Positions 37,496 through 48,253 of a stretch of DNA of 64,000 bases are shown here, piece after piece. Position numbers and translations under genes: made by a program. The notes under the pieces were generated by a model that worked only from the letters and a program-made list of their open reading frames with translations, did not search any database and was not told where the DNA came from. The DNA lies in contig JAPTHN010000001.1 of NCBI GenBank assembly GCA_026936325.1, forward strand, positions 166,268,138 through 166,332,137, written 5' to 3'. The stretch comes from Platynereis dumerilii (lineage: Eukaryota > Annelida > Polychaeta > Phyllodocida > Nereididae). Within the stretch, counting starts at the first letter, position 1. Each line of letters starts with the position of its first letter.

Positions 37496-39541
37496 TAAAT
37501 GGCACAGCCATGAAATTCGCGCAGCTCTTTGAAAGTTTTTTTAGGACTTATGGTTTTACCATAACTTTCATTTAATTTATTTCATATTCAAAAGGCAGTT
37601 ATGTTACTGTTTCAAAAAAATTGAAAGACGGATATATAGAAAAATAGAGAGAAATTTTGACTAGAAACTATTAGAAAGATAAAATATATCAAAAATGGAA
37701 TATATATATATATAGATATATAGATAGATAGATAAATAGATAGATAGACAGATAGGATAGCAAATAAATAGGATTAAGAATAAATAGAATTGATATTTAA
37801 TCAGCTAAATGTTAAAACTTACTAAAAAGGAAGACAACACTGAAAGCTGCCAAATTTAAGTCTATGCTAGATTGTTGATATTACATAATAGTGATAACAA
37901 AAACAATAACATGATCTGCATGTAGATTAATTGCTCACTCTTACATAATCATCAGTTGACAAAGATTATGTAACCTTAATTTTGTTATGTTTTCTTGTTG
38001 TCTGTTTTGAAATGAAATGAATCACATGTTAATAATTTAATTTAGCTTGTCAAAGCTTATAATTAACTATTCAATAAAAATAATAGATACAGGAAATATT
38101 AATGGAGAAAATTCAATTTTTAAGACACTTTTGAATATGAATATGTCATGTTTTGTTAAATTCGAAACTAAATCATTGATAAGAAGCTGGTCCCACTTGA
38201 CCTAATTTCCTGCTGTCGACCATTGATGTTGAGACCATCACTGCACAGATTTTTTGAAACCTTTCTTGTGCTAAGTTTCGCTTCGCTGTGCGAATATTAC
38301 GGTAATATGTTATTCCATGAAGCTTTGCTGCTGCGCACTGTGCAGCCTATGTTTTTATATGGCTATTATGTAATATCAACAATCTAACTTAGACTTTTTA
38401 ACTGCATGTTATCTCTCCTGTATGTTGCTACAACTGTCAAAAACGAAAAAATTAAAGTAAGTACAAGTAGTCCAAATAGAGAAGGTTTTAATATGGAGAA
38501 TTTGAAAACATGTGTCTCTGTTGAAGAAGGGAATCAGACTGGAGGGGTTAGCCAAGGAGCAGTCTGATTGGCCTAATTTGGTCATGTGACCTGGGGGTAA
38601 AATTCTAAAATAGAAAAGTTTCTGGGGGTCTAAGACAAATGGATTCATTGCATGGAATCTGTTAAATTTGGCAGTTTCTGGTGTTGTCCGCCTTTTTACT
38701 ATTTAGCTGAATATCTATCAATCCCATTTATCTATAATCCCATTTATCAATTTCATATTTATCTAGTATCTGCCTATCTATCTATGTATTGATCTATTTA
38801 TCTATTTATTTATTTATCTATCTATTATATCTGTGGTCTATTTCTATAGCCCATATTTCTCTCTGTCTTTCTATATAATATATATATTCTTTTATTCACA
38901 ACGAAATATCAACAAGATACATGTGTGATGACAGTAAAATAACTACAAAGAAAGACAGAAGATATATATATACAACAGAGAGGGACAGTGACTATAAACT
39001 ACATCTAGAGAGAATGACAAGTATCAATTTATATAAAATAATGATAATACTGTAATTAAAAGCACCATAATTATATGTCCACAAGCAAAATGGAAACATA
39101 TATATATACTGTCACATTTAATGAAATATTCCATAGAAACATAACCAGTTTACATATCACAGTTTCATAGAATTTATCAGTAGCAATTACATGGGGTTGT
39201 ATCAGTAGTTCTATCGGTAGCAATTACTTGGGGTTCTATCCGTAGCAGCCATAGTACAAGAATATTAAAAGAAGTATTGTTAGCACCAAAGCACCAAATA
39301 AATCGAGCACCACCACAGAGGGTTTAAAAGAATACAGGACACATGCATGTACATATATCTTAAACAACAACTATTTACATGCATAAATACGTCTGTCTTT
39401 TAATTTTTTTGAAACAGTTACATAGCTGCCCCTGATACATTGAATATGAAATAAATATGAAATTTTAATAGCTCTATGTGTAAGTCCTACAAAAACTTTT
39501 CAGTGCTGCGGGAATTTCATGGCTGTGCCATTTACATATTA
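37489..39541. mobile_element. 2-kb foldback element with microsatellites in both arms
   Basis: The left end AATATGTAAATGGCACAG is mirrored at the right by CTGTGCCATTTACATATT. The mirror continues inward through TTTCAAAAAAATTGAAAGAC, the TAGA/TCTA tracts (37,696-37,756 and 38,757-38,830), AAATTTGGCAG and ATTGTTGATATTACATAATA (mirrored near 38,362). The right arm holds two unmatched stretches, about 38,399-38,665 and 38,890-39,395. No transposase is seen. Target duplication is undetermined. Confidence 0.65.
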
Positions 39542-41239
39542 CATATTTGCCAATATGATGTAAGCTGCCAGCCTTGGCCGATTGGTCATGTGTTACCATT
39601 TTTGCCCAATCTGTGTTTTCCAGCTACTTAAATTTGTTTCATCATGAAACGCTTTCATAGCTTGGTGATCTCAAGCAGAAGAGCCTGTCTGGTAAATTAA
39701 AATTGTTTTATTTTTCTTTGTCATAAAATGTGAGCTTGTGTCTCTTTGAGCATGAAATTTATTGACTGAAGCTTTTTGCAAGACAATCTCTTCAGCACAC
39801 AGAAAGCTATTCTCCAGAAAACCATTAATATGCTGCAAGGCTGAAGGTGCTAAACGATGTCTGCTTGGGGAAAATGTGCTTCAATACCGACTGACAAAGT
39901 CTGTTATTCCTGTCTTTGGAAGCTTCTTGGTCTTAAATTATAATTAAACTTATCGTTTTTGTAATGAGTTTGACTGAGCGCCCAAAAGACTTAGTTTCTT
40001 AGCTGCCTGGTTGCACCCAGCATCTTGAAAAGACTCAAGACGCTTCATCACTCCATGAGTATTGGTGAGATGCCAGACCCATCAGCAGAAGACTGTATAA
40101 GCTCAGTCGCGTTACTTTGAAGGAGTACTCCAAGCCATTGGTGGTCACTGAGGTATTTTGGGTGGTCTGGCTTGGGCAAGATGTGAAGGGAAAATTTGTA
40201 AAGGCCGACTTGCAAGGAAGGCCAAGGGTCATGGTAGAACATCAAGCCCAGGCACAGACACTGACCCCTGTCTGCATAGCACCATAATTCAAACTTTTTC
40301 ATAAGCTGGCTGCCTTTGTTTGGATGAACTTTGCATAAATACACAGGTGGTGCTTTCTTGAAATTCCGATAAGAGGACAAAGTGAACATCTATCAGCTGA
40401 GGGAGTTGATGAAATCAATAGGTGCAGCTGCTTCCAAAAGGAATACTTGTCCATATCAATGGTGACCACGGCTAGATTTATCACAGTGTATATTGTCCTT
40501 GTTGGATGCTTCTCTCAGATATGCCCTAAATCCATTCTCTGACAAAAGAATAACTCCAAGCTCCATAGCTCAAAAACCGCATTATGCCTATTAAACCATA
40601 ACAGGATTTCAAGCATTATATATATGTATGTATATACATATTCAATAGACTAATTGCCAATAAATCACACCTAAAGCTAAAGCCCTTTGGTGATAAATCA
40701 CATATTCCATCTCCCGTGGTGAATAACCTATACGTACCACACAAATGTTGAACAATGCAATTTGAACTGTGCAATTGATAAAACTGTTATCTTGGTTCTA
40801 TATGATGCAAATCTGGCTTCAGTGGCTCCAGGGAGAAACATTATATCACAGCAGTACCTGGAACATCTTGTATTGTGTTATGTGAGCTATGTAGTGTTGA
40901 AAACCTATAGCTTAGAGCAGAGACCTGTTGGATAGTTGACTTGAGTTAAAAATGGGAATAGGAAATTCTTTCCTTTGTCCAGTCTTCCCATTGTGTTCAC
41001 AATAGGAGAAAAAAAACTAATGGTCCTGAAGATGATATATGATAAAGCTGCTTCAGGCATTGTTGGTCAAGTCGCAGCGGGAGATATATAAGATGGTTCC
41101 GCCAAACTTATCTTTAGCTTTTTCTCAACTCGAGATATACAGATATTCAGAAGAGCACAAGTTGTAATAATTAACATAATGTCCTAGATTGAGTGTTTTT
41201 CTTATATAGACTTTTTAAAGTAATGCTAATATGTCTAAT

Positions 41240-41960
41240 TGTATCAGTATTGTTTGCCAGTTAAAACTGTTTCGTCATGAATTGGCTTATGTGGCATGAA
41301 CGATTGAAGCAGAAAAGCAAATTCAATAAATTGGAATTGTGTCTCCTCAAGCTTCAAATTTACTGACCAATGCTTTTTTGCAAGACATTCACTTCAGTGC
41401 AGAGAGGCTGCTCTCTGTAAATTGCTAAATATTCTGCTAATGCTGATGCTGCTGGCTTAGATGAAGCTTGTTTCATACAGTCAGTTATTCCCTTCTTTTC
41501 TAATCTGTCCTAAATTTTAATAAAGCATGTATTGGGCTATTCTCATACCTGTGTTGTTCTCCATGGCACACCACAGTATACTTATAAAGGGTTGAGGCCA
41601 TAACATTTATATTTTGGAACACTCTCATGCATGTGATGGACTCCTGCCTGCATAGCACCATGCATTATTCAAACTTTGTTCATAAGCTAGGCGCCTGTTC
41701 TGATGGTCAGACCAATATTGCATTTTAGCACAGGTGTTGCTTTGAGGAACTTCCGATAAGGGAACAGAATCTGATAAGGTAATAGAATATCTATCGTATG
41801 AGAGGGCGTATATTGAATCAATAGGTGCAGCTGCCAAATGCTCCAAACGGAATTGTTATTCATATCATGACCATGATGGCGACTGTCCATGGCCTGATTT
41901 GTCACACCATATCTCGTCTTTTTTCAGATATTTAGGCTATCTCAGAAATGCTCAAATGCT
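41240..41960 (+). repeat. Old diverged copy of the array segment
   Basis: Landmarks of the 5,210-6,110 segment appear in order but well diverged: TTTCGTCATGAATTGGCTT, CAAGACATTCACTTCAGTGCA, CTGCATAGCACCATG and CAATAGGTGCAGCTGC. Gaps are many. Confidence 0.55.
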
Positions 41961-42357
41961 GATTCCTGTCAAATAGAGTTGTTTAACAAAGTTTTATGAT
42001 CATCTACATTAAATATTATATATCTAAAGAGTTTTTTGCAAGAAGTATATAAGCTCACAAGTTTTATTGACTAATGTATAATATTATTCATGACTGTCGT
42101 TATTCCAATTTTAAAATTTCTATTCTGCGACAGCCAACTGCGAGTATTTTTTAAAAGTTTGTGAAAGTAAAAGTTGAGAAAAGTTAGTTTTCGAATATTA
42201 ATTTGTGAAAGAAGTATTATAAATGATAGGACTATTCTGGTATTTAAATTGTAAAGAGTAACCCAAAACAAAACAGCAGAACTATTATCTAAAGGCGAAT
42301 GTTGTGAAAATGTTGAGAAGGCTCCAAAAGCGAACAAATACATAAACTCGGAATTTA

Positions 42358-42925
42358 ATTTTTAAGAGGCACGGATAGTTTTTTCTGTCGACCTATTTAT
42401 GTAGATAACCAACTGTATAAAAGAAAATAAATAAGAAAATAGCAAAAGAATGGATCTCTTGGTAATAGGCATTGTGATGTTTCCCAGACATCTTGGCACC
42501 TCATTTTGCCATTACCCTCACTTTTTCTCCTATTTCTATGGGCAGGGTCGAGAGTTTCTGCAGCAGTACATCTGCCTGGGGGTTTTTCAAATCATCACAG
42601 AATCTCTTCCAAACTACTAAAATTTTATTTCCAGGTGATCCATTACATTCTTTCTTCCTTTCTGCCAACAGTAGACTGTTGCCTTCCCAACTGGCAATTT
42701 TACATTGCAGCAATGGTGTGTCAACATTACAATCTTGATGTAAATTATGTAGAATTGTGTGATATAAAAATAATTATGAACCCAAACAATTGACCAAAAC
42801 TGAGGAGCCGAGGAAATAGAATAAATTAGTGTCATGAAAAGCTAGCTTCTGTTTTCGCGGGTCTGAATTTTATTGCTTTTTCAAGACATATTTATAGTAG
42901 TTCAGGAACCTGTCCCACAGGTTAG
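42358..42925 (+). repeat. Direct duplication, left copy
   Basis: This matches 42,964-44,243 along its length once the two insertions in the right copy are removed. Shared stretches include GGATCTCTTGGTAATAGGC, GCAGTACATCTGCCTGGGGG and CTGAGGAGCCGAGGAA. I see no gene. It shows the uninterrupted site for the hAT element at 43,189. Confidence 0.85.
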
Positions 42926-43188
42926 GGGAGTTAGTTGTGCCATTTTTCGCGTCAGGCTGATTTTAAGTTTTAAGAGGTACAGATTTTTTTCTTTTGACCT
43001 ATTTATGTAGATAACTAACTGTATAAAAGAAAATAAATAAGAAAATAGCAAAAGAATGGATCTCTTGGTAATAGGCATTGTGATGTTTCCCAGACATCTT
43101 GGCACCTCATTTTGCCATTACCCTCACTTTTTCTCCTATTTCTATGGGCAGGGTCGAGAGTTTCTGCTGCAGTACATCTGCCTGGGGG

Positions 43189-43561
43189 TAGTGTTGTGCC
43201 GGTTCCCGAAATTTCGGTTCGGTTTCGGTTTCACCACTACAACCGAAACTTGAACCGAAGTTCAATCTAACAACCGAGTGTTTCGGTTATCGTATAATAT
43301 CTAATTTTATTGAGAAAACGACGAAATAATCAACAAAATGTCGATCTATTCACTCTCCCAGACGAGCGCCATGTTGATGTATTGAATTTCTGGACCGCAA
43401 AACGATTTTGCGGACCGGGCGCTGAACCGCGGATCGCAAAATCGTGTCGTGCACATTGCGGACCACGTGAATTGGTCTGCAACCGAAACTCGAACCGAAA
43501 CCGCGGTTTTGGGTCGGAAAAAACCGAACCGAACGAAAAATATCACAACCGCCCAACACTA
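43189..43561. mobile_element. hAT MITE with repeated TTCGGTT words
   Basis: The 373-bp element starts TAGTGTTGTGCCGGTT and ends CGCCCAACACTA. It is flanked by a perfect 8-bp duplication, CCTGGGGG (43,181-43,188 and 43,562-43,569). The left copy of the duplication shows one CCTGGGGG at about 42,576. Words of the type GGTTCGGTTTCGG and ACCGAAACC recur near both ends. It has no transposase of its own. Confidence 0.92.
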
Positions 43562-43721
43562 CCTGGGGGTTTTTCAAATCATCACAGAATCTCTTCCAAA
43601 CTACTAAAATTTTATTTCAAGATGATCCACTACATTATTTATTCCTTTCTGCCAACAGTAGACTGTTGTCTTCCTGATGGGAAATTTTGCATTGCAGCAA
43701 TGGTATGACTACATCACAATG

Positions 43722-44055
43722 TTATGATATGATATGATATATGTTTATTAGCAACAAAGCGTATACATTGTTGAAATATGTAAATATATATGAAATAGAC
43801 AATACAATAAATTATATTAAAATAAAGTTAATAACATATAAAATTAGTTGTGATGGATGGATGATCGGGGCTTTCCGTCCTGTATTTATGCATTTGTTAG
43901 GCTAATTGGGACAGGAGAGGGACACAGCAATGAGGCAAAGGATGATTGAAACAGGCGTCCAACATAGTCCAGGTTGACCCGGCAAGAGCTGGATTCAAAC
44001 CCTGGACCCATCGATTGGCAGTCCAGCACGCTACCACTAGACAAACCCTCGCCCC
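43722..44055 (-). mobile_element. tRNA-derived SINE, antisense, (ATATC)-tailed
   Basis: On the minus strand it reads GTCTAGTGGTAGCGTGCTGG (A box region), GGGTTTGAATCC (B box) and a body matching 12,191-12,392. About 130 further bases follow, ending in ATATCATATC repeats. TCACAATG flanks both sides (43,714-43,721 and 44,056-44,063). The extra 3' stretch, with GTTGCTAATAAACATATATC, is absent from the 12,191 copy, which stops at its ATCC tract. Confidence 0.85.
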
Positions 44056-44264
44056 TCACAATGTCGATGTAAATTACGTAGAATTGTGTGAACGAAAAAT
44101 TAATTGTACCTCTACACAAAGTTTAACCCAAACTGAGGAGCCGAGGAAGTATAATAGATTAGTGTCATGAAATGTCAGCTTCTGTTTCCCGGGTCTGAAT
44201 TTTATTGCTTTTTCAAGACTATATATAGTCCAGGAACCTGTCCTCCTCAAATCAATCCATTTGC

Positions 44265-44990
44265 TGCAAGATGGTAAATAATTCCGGCTGAGGCAGGAAA
44301 ACATGTTTTGTTACATACTCTTTGTGAGGCCATCATTCCTGTTTTAGCCTCTTGGTCTTAAATCAAACTTGTCGTCTTTGTAATGAGTGCAAGCCATTCA
44401 GTCTCACCATTCAAAGAGGGTGTCCCAGCTTTAGTACTCTCTGGAGCATCTTGAAAAGACTGTGACCCTTCATCACTCCATGAGCACTGGTTAGATGCCA
44501 GACTCATCAGCAGGGGGCTGTATATGCTCTGTCCAGTCTGTCTTGCTAGATTGAAGTGGCACTCCATGCCATTGGTGGTCTCTCAGGTCATTTCGGGTGG
44601 TCTAGTTTGGGCAGTAATCAAGGCACAGTTTGTGGAAGCAGAGTTATAAGGAAGGCCGTGGGTCATCATAGAAGTATATTAGAATATCAAGCCCACTGCT
44701 CATACATTGACTCCAGCCTGCATAGTGCCATCCATTATTCAGACTTTGTTCATAATATTCTGGCATATCAATCAGCCTGTTGTGTTCAGAGCAGCTTTGC
44801 ATTAGTATACACATGGTGCTTTCTAAATCTCCAATAAAGGAACAAGTGAACATCATCGGCTTAGGGATTTTAAGAAATCAATGGGTACAGCTGCCTGCTT
44901 TATCCTAAGGGAATTGTTGTCCATATCAGTGGTGATCATGGCCTAGTTTATCACACCATATTTTGTCTTTTCAGATGCTGATCTCCGATA
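44265..44990 (+). repeat. Old diverged copy of the array segment
   Basis: This matches the 5,400-6,100 segment in order: GCCTCTTGGTCTTAAATCAA, AGCATCTTGAAAAGACT, TCACTCCATGAGCACTGG, AGACTCATCAGCAG, CATGCCATTGGTGGTC and GGTCATCATAGAA. It ends about 200 bp before the candidate exon at 45,215. Confidence 0.65.
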
Positions 44991-45180
44991 CGACAAGTTG
45001 AATGGATTGGATGGAATTCGAACAAATTGAATGGAGTTTCTAATAGGATGTATCTTCAGTATGGCATTTGGAAAGTTACTGTGAGCTACTGCATCCAAAC
45101 GATTGAGAAGTAGGATGAATTCCCCAATACGGTTTGATTACGCTCCGCTAAGTCTTGTGTTTGGCTGAACCTCGGTTGAG

Positions 45181-45204
45181 ATGGTGCTGACAACGACAGA
45201 GTGA
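45181..45204 (+). other. Possible upstream ORF in a 5' leader
   Basis: This is a seven-codon frame (MVLTTTE, then stop) 10 bp before the candidate start at 45,215. If the exon below is real, this ATG would lie in its leader and could reduce initiation at the main start. Confidence 0.25.
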
Positions 45205-45214
45205 GGAGGACAAG

Positions 45215-45281
45215 ATGACAACAACAGACCAGCCCTACGAGGACGTGACAGGAGATTCTTGCCAGCATGCCTCCACTTCCG
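45215..45281 (+). CDS. Candidate first coding exon of an unrecognised host gene
   Basis: The start ATG has A at -3 and A at +4. It opens 22 codons, MTTTDQPYEDVTGDSCQHAS and two more residues, then one further base before GTGAGTAAAG, a near-ideal splice donor. Read-through hits TAA at once, as expected for intron sequence. The exon would be phase 1. The peptide is polar and acidic with no signal peptide, and I do not recognise it. The surroundings are unique sequence, unlike the array to the left. I could not find a convincing second exon in frame, so this remains a proposal. The opposite strand has a 60-codon frame (45,086-45,268) with a hydrophobic start, which is the main alternative. Confidence 0.35.
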
Positions 45282-47421
45282 GTGAGTAAAGCAATCAGAT
45301 TTCAGGGCGGAAGTTGTGTGCGTGTCACTGCAGGTTAGGTGAGGCTGCAGACCCATGCTGAGAGCGCAATAAGACAGGCATATAATGGATGGACTGCTCT
45401 GAGCTGTAGTATATGGACGCTCAACTACCAAAGTTTAGTGATATATCAGCAACTATAAGAACCCAAAAGCATCCCTTCTGTATTCAAGGATAGGCTTATA
45501 TTTTATCTGATCAAGTAACCAATTACATGATAGTAGCCTAAGCCTTCTTAGTTAAACTGTTATTCTTTCTCCTTCCTTTACTCTCTTCCTTATTTCTTCC
45601 TCTTTCCTTTCCATCATTATGTATTCTTTTACCTCACATCCTTCCATTATCTTTGTGCAAGAGTATTTTCAAAATGGAATATTCTTTATCTTGTTTTCTT
45701 GTGTTTGAATCTGCATTTTTAGAAGAAAGTTCGATTCGCAACAAAAGAAATACTTTGGAAACTTTTATCCAAATTTGGAATGCTTTGAACTTCATGTTTT
45801 CTCTTTTGTCAATTCTCTTCTGTGATGTCTGCAGCCTCCTAGAAACATTACACAGGGAACAGCACAGATGGTCTGAGTGGTTCCAGTTTTGTTCACGAGG
45901 TGTCCTGCAATTGTTCGGGCACCTACTGCCATCTGCTGTCAAGAACGAAGTATCTGTTGGATTGTTCAGATTTTTACAGTAGCTATTATTTCCTTGAAAA
46001 TCTTCTTCAGGGACATTTGTATTCAGCTGTGCATTCCAACAGTTACAGTGTAGTCGCATCCATACAATCTTCAGCTTTTGTCAATAGACCGGCCTTTACA
46101 CAAGCATATGGTTGCGAATGGCTTTGCAACATCATCAATTACCATGTTATCAATCTGGATGATCAACCTGTGTCTTGGTTTCTTTATATTTGCCATACAG
46201 CACTTTGGCGGTCGCGACTTCTCAATTCTGCTTTTGGCAAGTAATCGATATCGAGTTTCACAAAATTCAAACTGACAAAGACATTTGGCTTATTGATGAC
46301 ATGGGATAAATAGGTTATGACATGGCTTGTACCTGTACTTCCCTAATATTTTCACCCTTCACCCTCTATTATTGTAAAATACAAGTTCTCGCGTGAAAAT
46401 ATCAGGGCAATACAGGTCCAAGCCATGAAATAACAAACAGTTAATGCCAAACAATGCCAAACTAGATAATCCAGCCTGCTATTTTGTATAGAGGCCCCTT
46501 AAAACACTGTCAGAACATAATACCAATATGAATATGTGATAGAGCTAGGGATTAGTTGCCTAAGGTTTATTTATTGGAACATTTGAGCATCCATTTAGCC
46601 AATAATTTACCGGACAAAGTAAGACAAATTCTCCTTTGACCATTTATTCACAAAAATTTCTAACTCACATAATAACTGCAGAGGCAGTTAATTTGATATT
46701 AAAGATGTTTCAAGGTTATCCTTTACATAGCTTTGGTCTTCAGTGTCACAACGTACACAGTCCTTAGAGCTCTTTGCAGATTGGCGGTCCACTAGAAAAA
46801 TAATTGTTCTTCTTTTCAACTTGCAAACTGGCTGTGCCACGTCATTCACAGTTACCTGTTGGTTTCCTAATCTTCTTATTAGATGAGTACCTTTAATAAT
46901 TTAATTAGTCTGTTTATTGGCACCTATATACACTGAATCAATTGATTGAATCATAACTGACACAAACAAATCGTAAAAATATTTTTAAGCCAGTGACATC
47001 ACAAGTCCAAGTTGAAAAGTTAATTTTTGAAACTGTTTGGGCTGCTAATCCGCAAAGAGCCTTAATGGTTTTCTGGAGTTGACAGCAATTTGATTTTTGA
47101 TCAATTAATTTTTTTTCTGAGATATGTTGTTTCTCCAAGCGATTTTTTTTATGAAACAGGAAATGCTCAAGTGGCTCCACCAATTTCAATCCACCATGGG
47201 CACCTATGTAGAATGGAAAATCTCTGGCACAGGTTGCTTGATTAGCAGCTTGTCAATCTGTTAGTTGAGATGAAGTTACGTCTGTTCAACAGTTTTATTT
47301 CCCACGTATATGTATGCCAAAAAGAATCACCATTTATATCAGGTGAACCTGTCACTGATGTACTACTTCAGTTCTAGATTTCCTCTTGGTACAAACTGCA
47401 AAATTAAATGGCAAATTGCAG
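45282..47421. other. Unique-looking DNA, no element recognised
   Basis: If the exon is real this would be intron. A stretch at 45,653-46,244 is open in several frames on both strands (109, 114 and 141 codons). It includes a possible acceptor TGATGTCTGCAG at 45,826-45,837, but joining it in phase 1 gives a stop after two codons. I recognise no domain in it. Confidence 0.4.
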
Positions 47422-47423
47422 TA

Positions 47424-48115
47424 GGGGGAACCGGGGCACATTGGGACACATGGCACAATGGGATGGGGACAGAGTATTCCTGACAGGGTATATGATATGA
47501 TAGTGCCATCAAATTTTGTAAATTCCCATCCTGATGTTTTTTTCCTTTCATTGGCAAATTTCAGCCGCATGCAGAGTATGGTGAGAAAAGGTTTTCCTGC
47601 TACTCAACTCAATTCAGCTAGACTCAATTTGAACCATTCTCTGGAAAAACCATGAACAATGAGGCTTTCTCAATGCTTGCATGAATTTGATACATCAAAA
47701 AGAAGAGTTGTGAATTGCTATCCTGATAAACACATTCATGGTGCTTGAGAAATTAGCATTTTGGGCACATTGGGACGCACTTTATATGGCAGAATGTAAG
47801 TGTCCAAGTTGACTGAATGACCAGTACAGCACACAATAGGTAGACAGGCTACAGTGAATTGAGGCATAGTGGATTACCATGCTTTGTGAACAAATTTATG
47901 GCAAAGCACTGTGTGTTACTTACATTGATGACCGCACCTCGGACAGTTTATGTCAAATATTTGAAACTGTTTAAAGTTATAAAAACTATTGGTATCACAA
48001 GATGTCATTGCACTGTATACAGTTGAACACACTTCTTATATGTAATATCCGGTGCACATGGACTCATGGAGTGTTAAGTTGATATTTTAATTGATATCCC
48101 AATGTGCCCCTCTTG
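47424..48115. mobile_element. Partial element with GGGGCACATTGGGAC keyword
   Basis: The left end TAGGGGGAACCGGGGCACAT resembles the TIR at 15,055. The keyword recurs near 47,757 (GGGCACATTGGGAC) and inverted near 48,098 (TCCCAATGTGCCCC), with a variant CACAATGGGA at 47,453. A mirrored right terminus was not found, so it is truncated or ends at the inner keyword. There is no transposase. Confidence 0.5.
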
Positions 48116-48253
48116 AAATGTGGGTGTACCTACATCACCAGCCAAAACTGAACCACACTGTACACTATGGTCGATCACATTATCTGGGCTACAAATATGA
48201 TGTCAAATACCAATTTTCCTTGGAAAATAGTGATTGTGAAATGGGCGTTTTAA

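Larger units (their letters stand above)
35171..40960 (+). repeat. Tandem array unit 4, partial and rearranged
   Basis: 35,171-35,745 matches the start of the other units. 39,542-40,960 matches the equivalents of 12,600-14,050. Between them the unit backbone is replaced by elements (35,890-39,541). Similarity to the other units falls away after about 40,560. Confidence 0.75.
42964..44243 (+). repeat. Direct duplication, right copy with two insertions
   Basis: This is the second copy of the 42,358-42,925 segment, enlarged by an hAT MITE (43,189-43,561) and an antisense SINE (43,722-44,055). Confidence 0.85.

Noticed and set aside
45086-45268. Minus-strand 60-codon frame with a signal-peptide-like start.
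   Set aside because: It overlaps the plus-strand candidate exon, which has a much better splice donor. The hydrophobic run may be chance. It is kept only as the alternative.
45826-45982. Second exon after the candidate first exon.
   Set aside because: A reasonable acceptor (GATGTCTGCAG) exists, but joining in phase 1 meets a stop after two codons.
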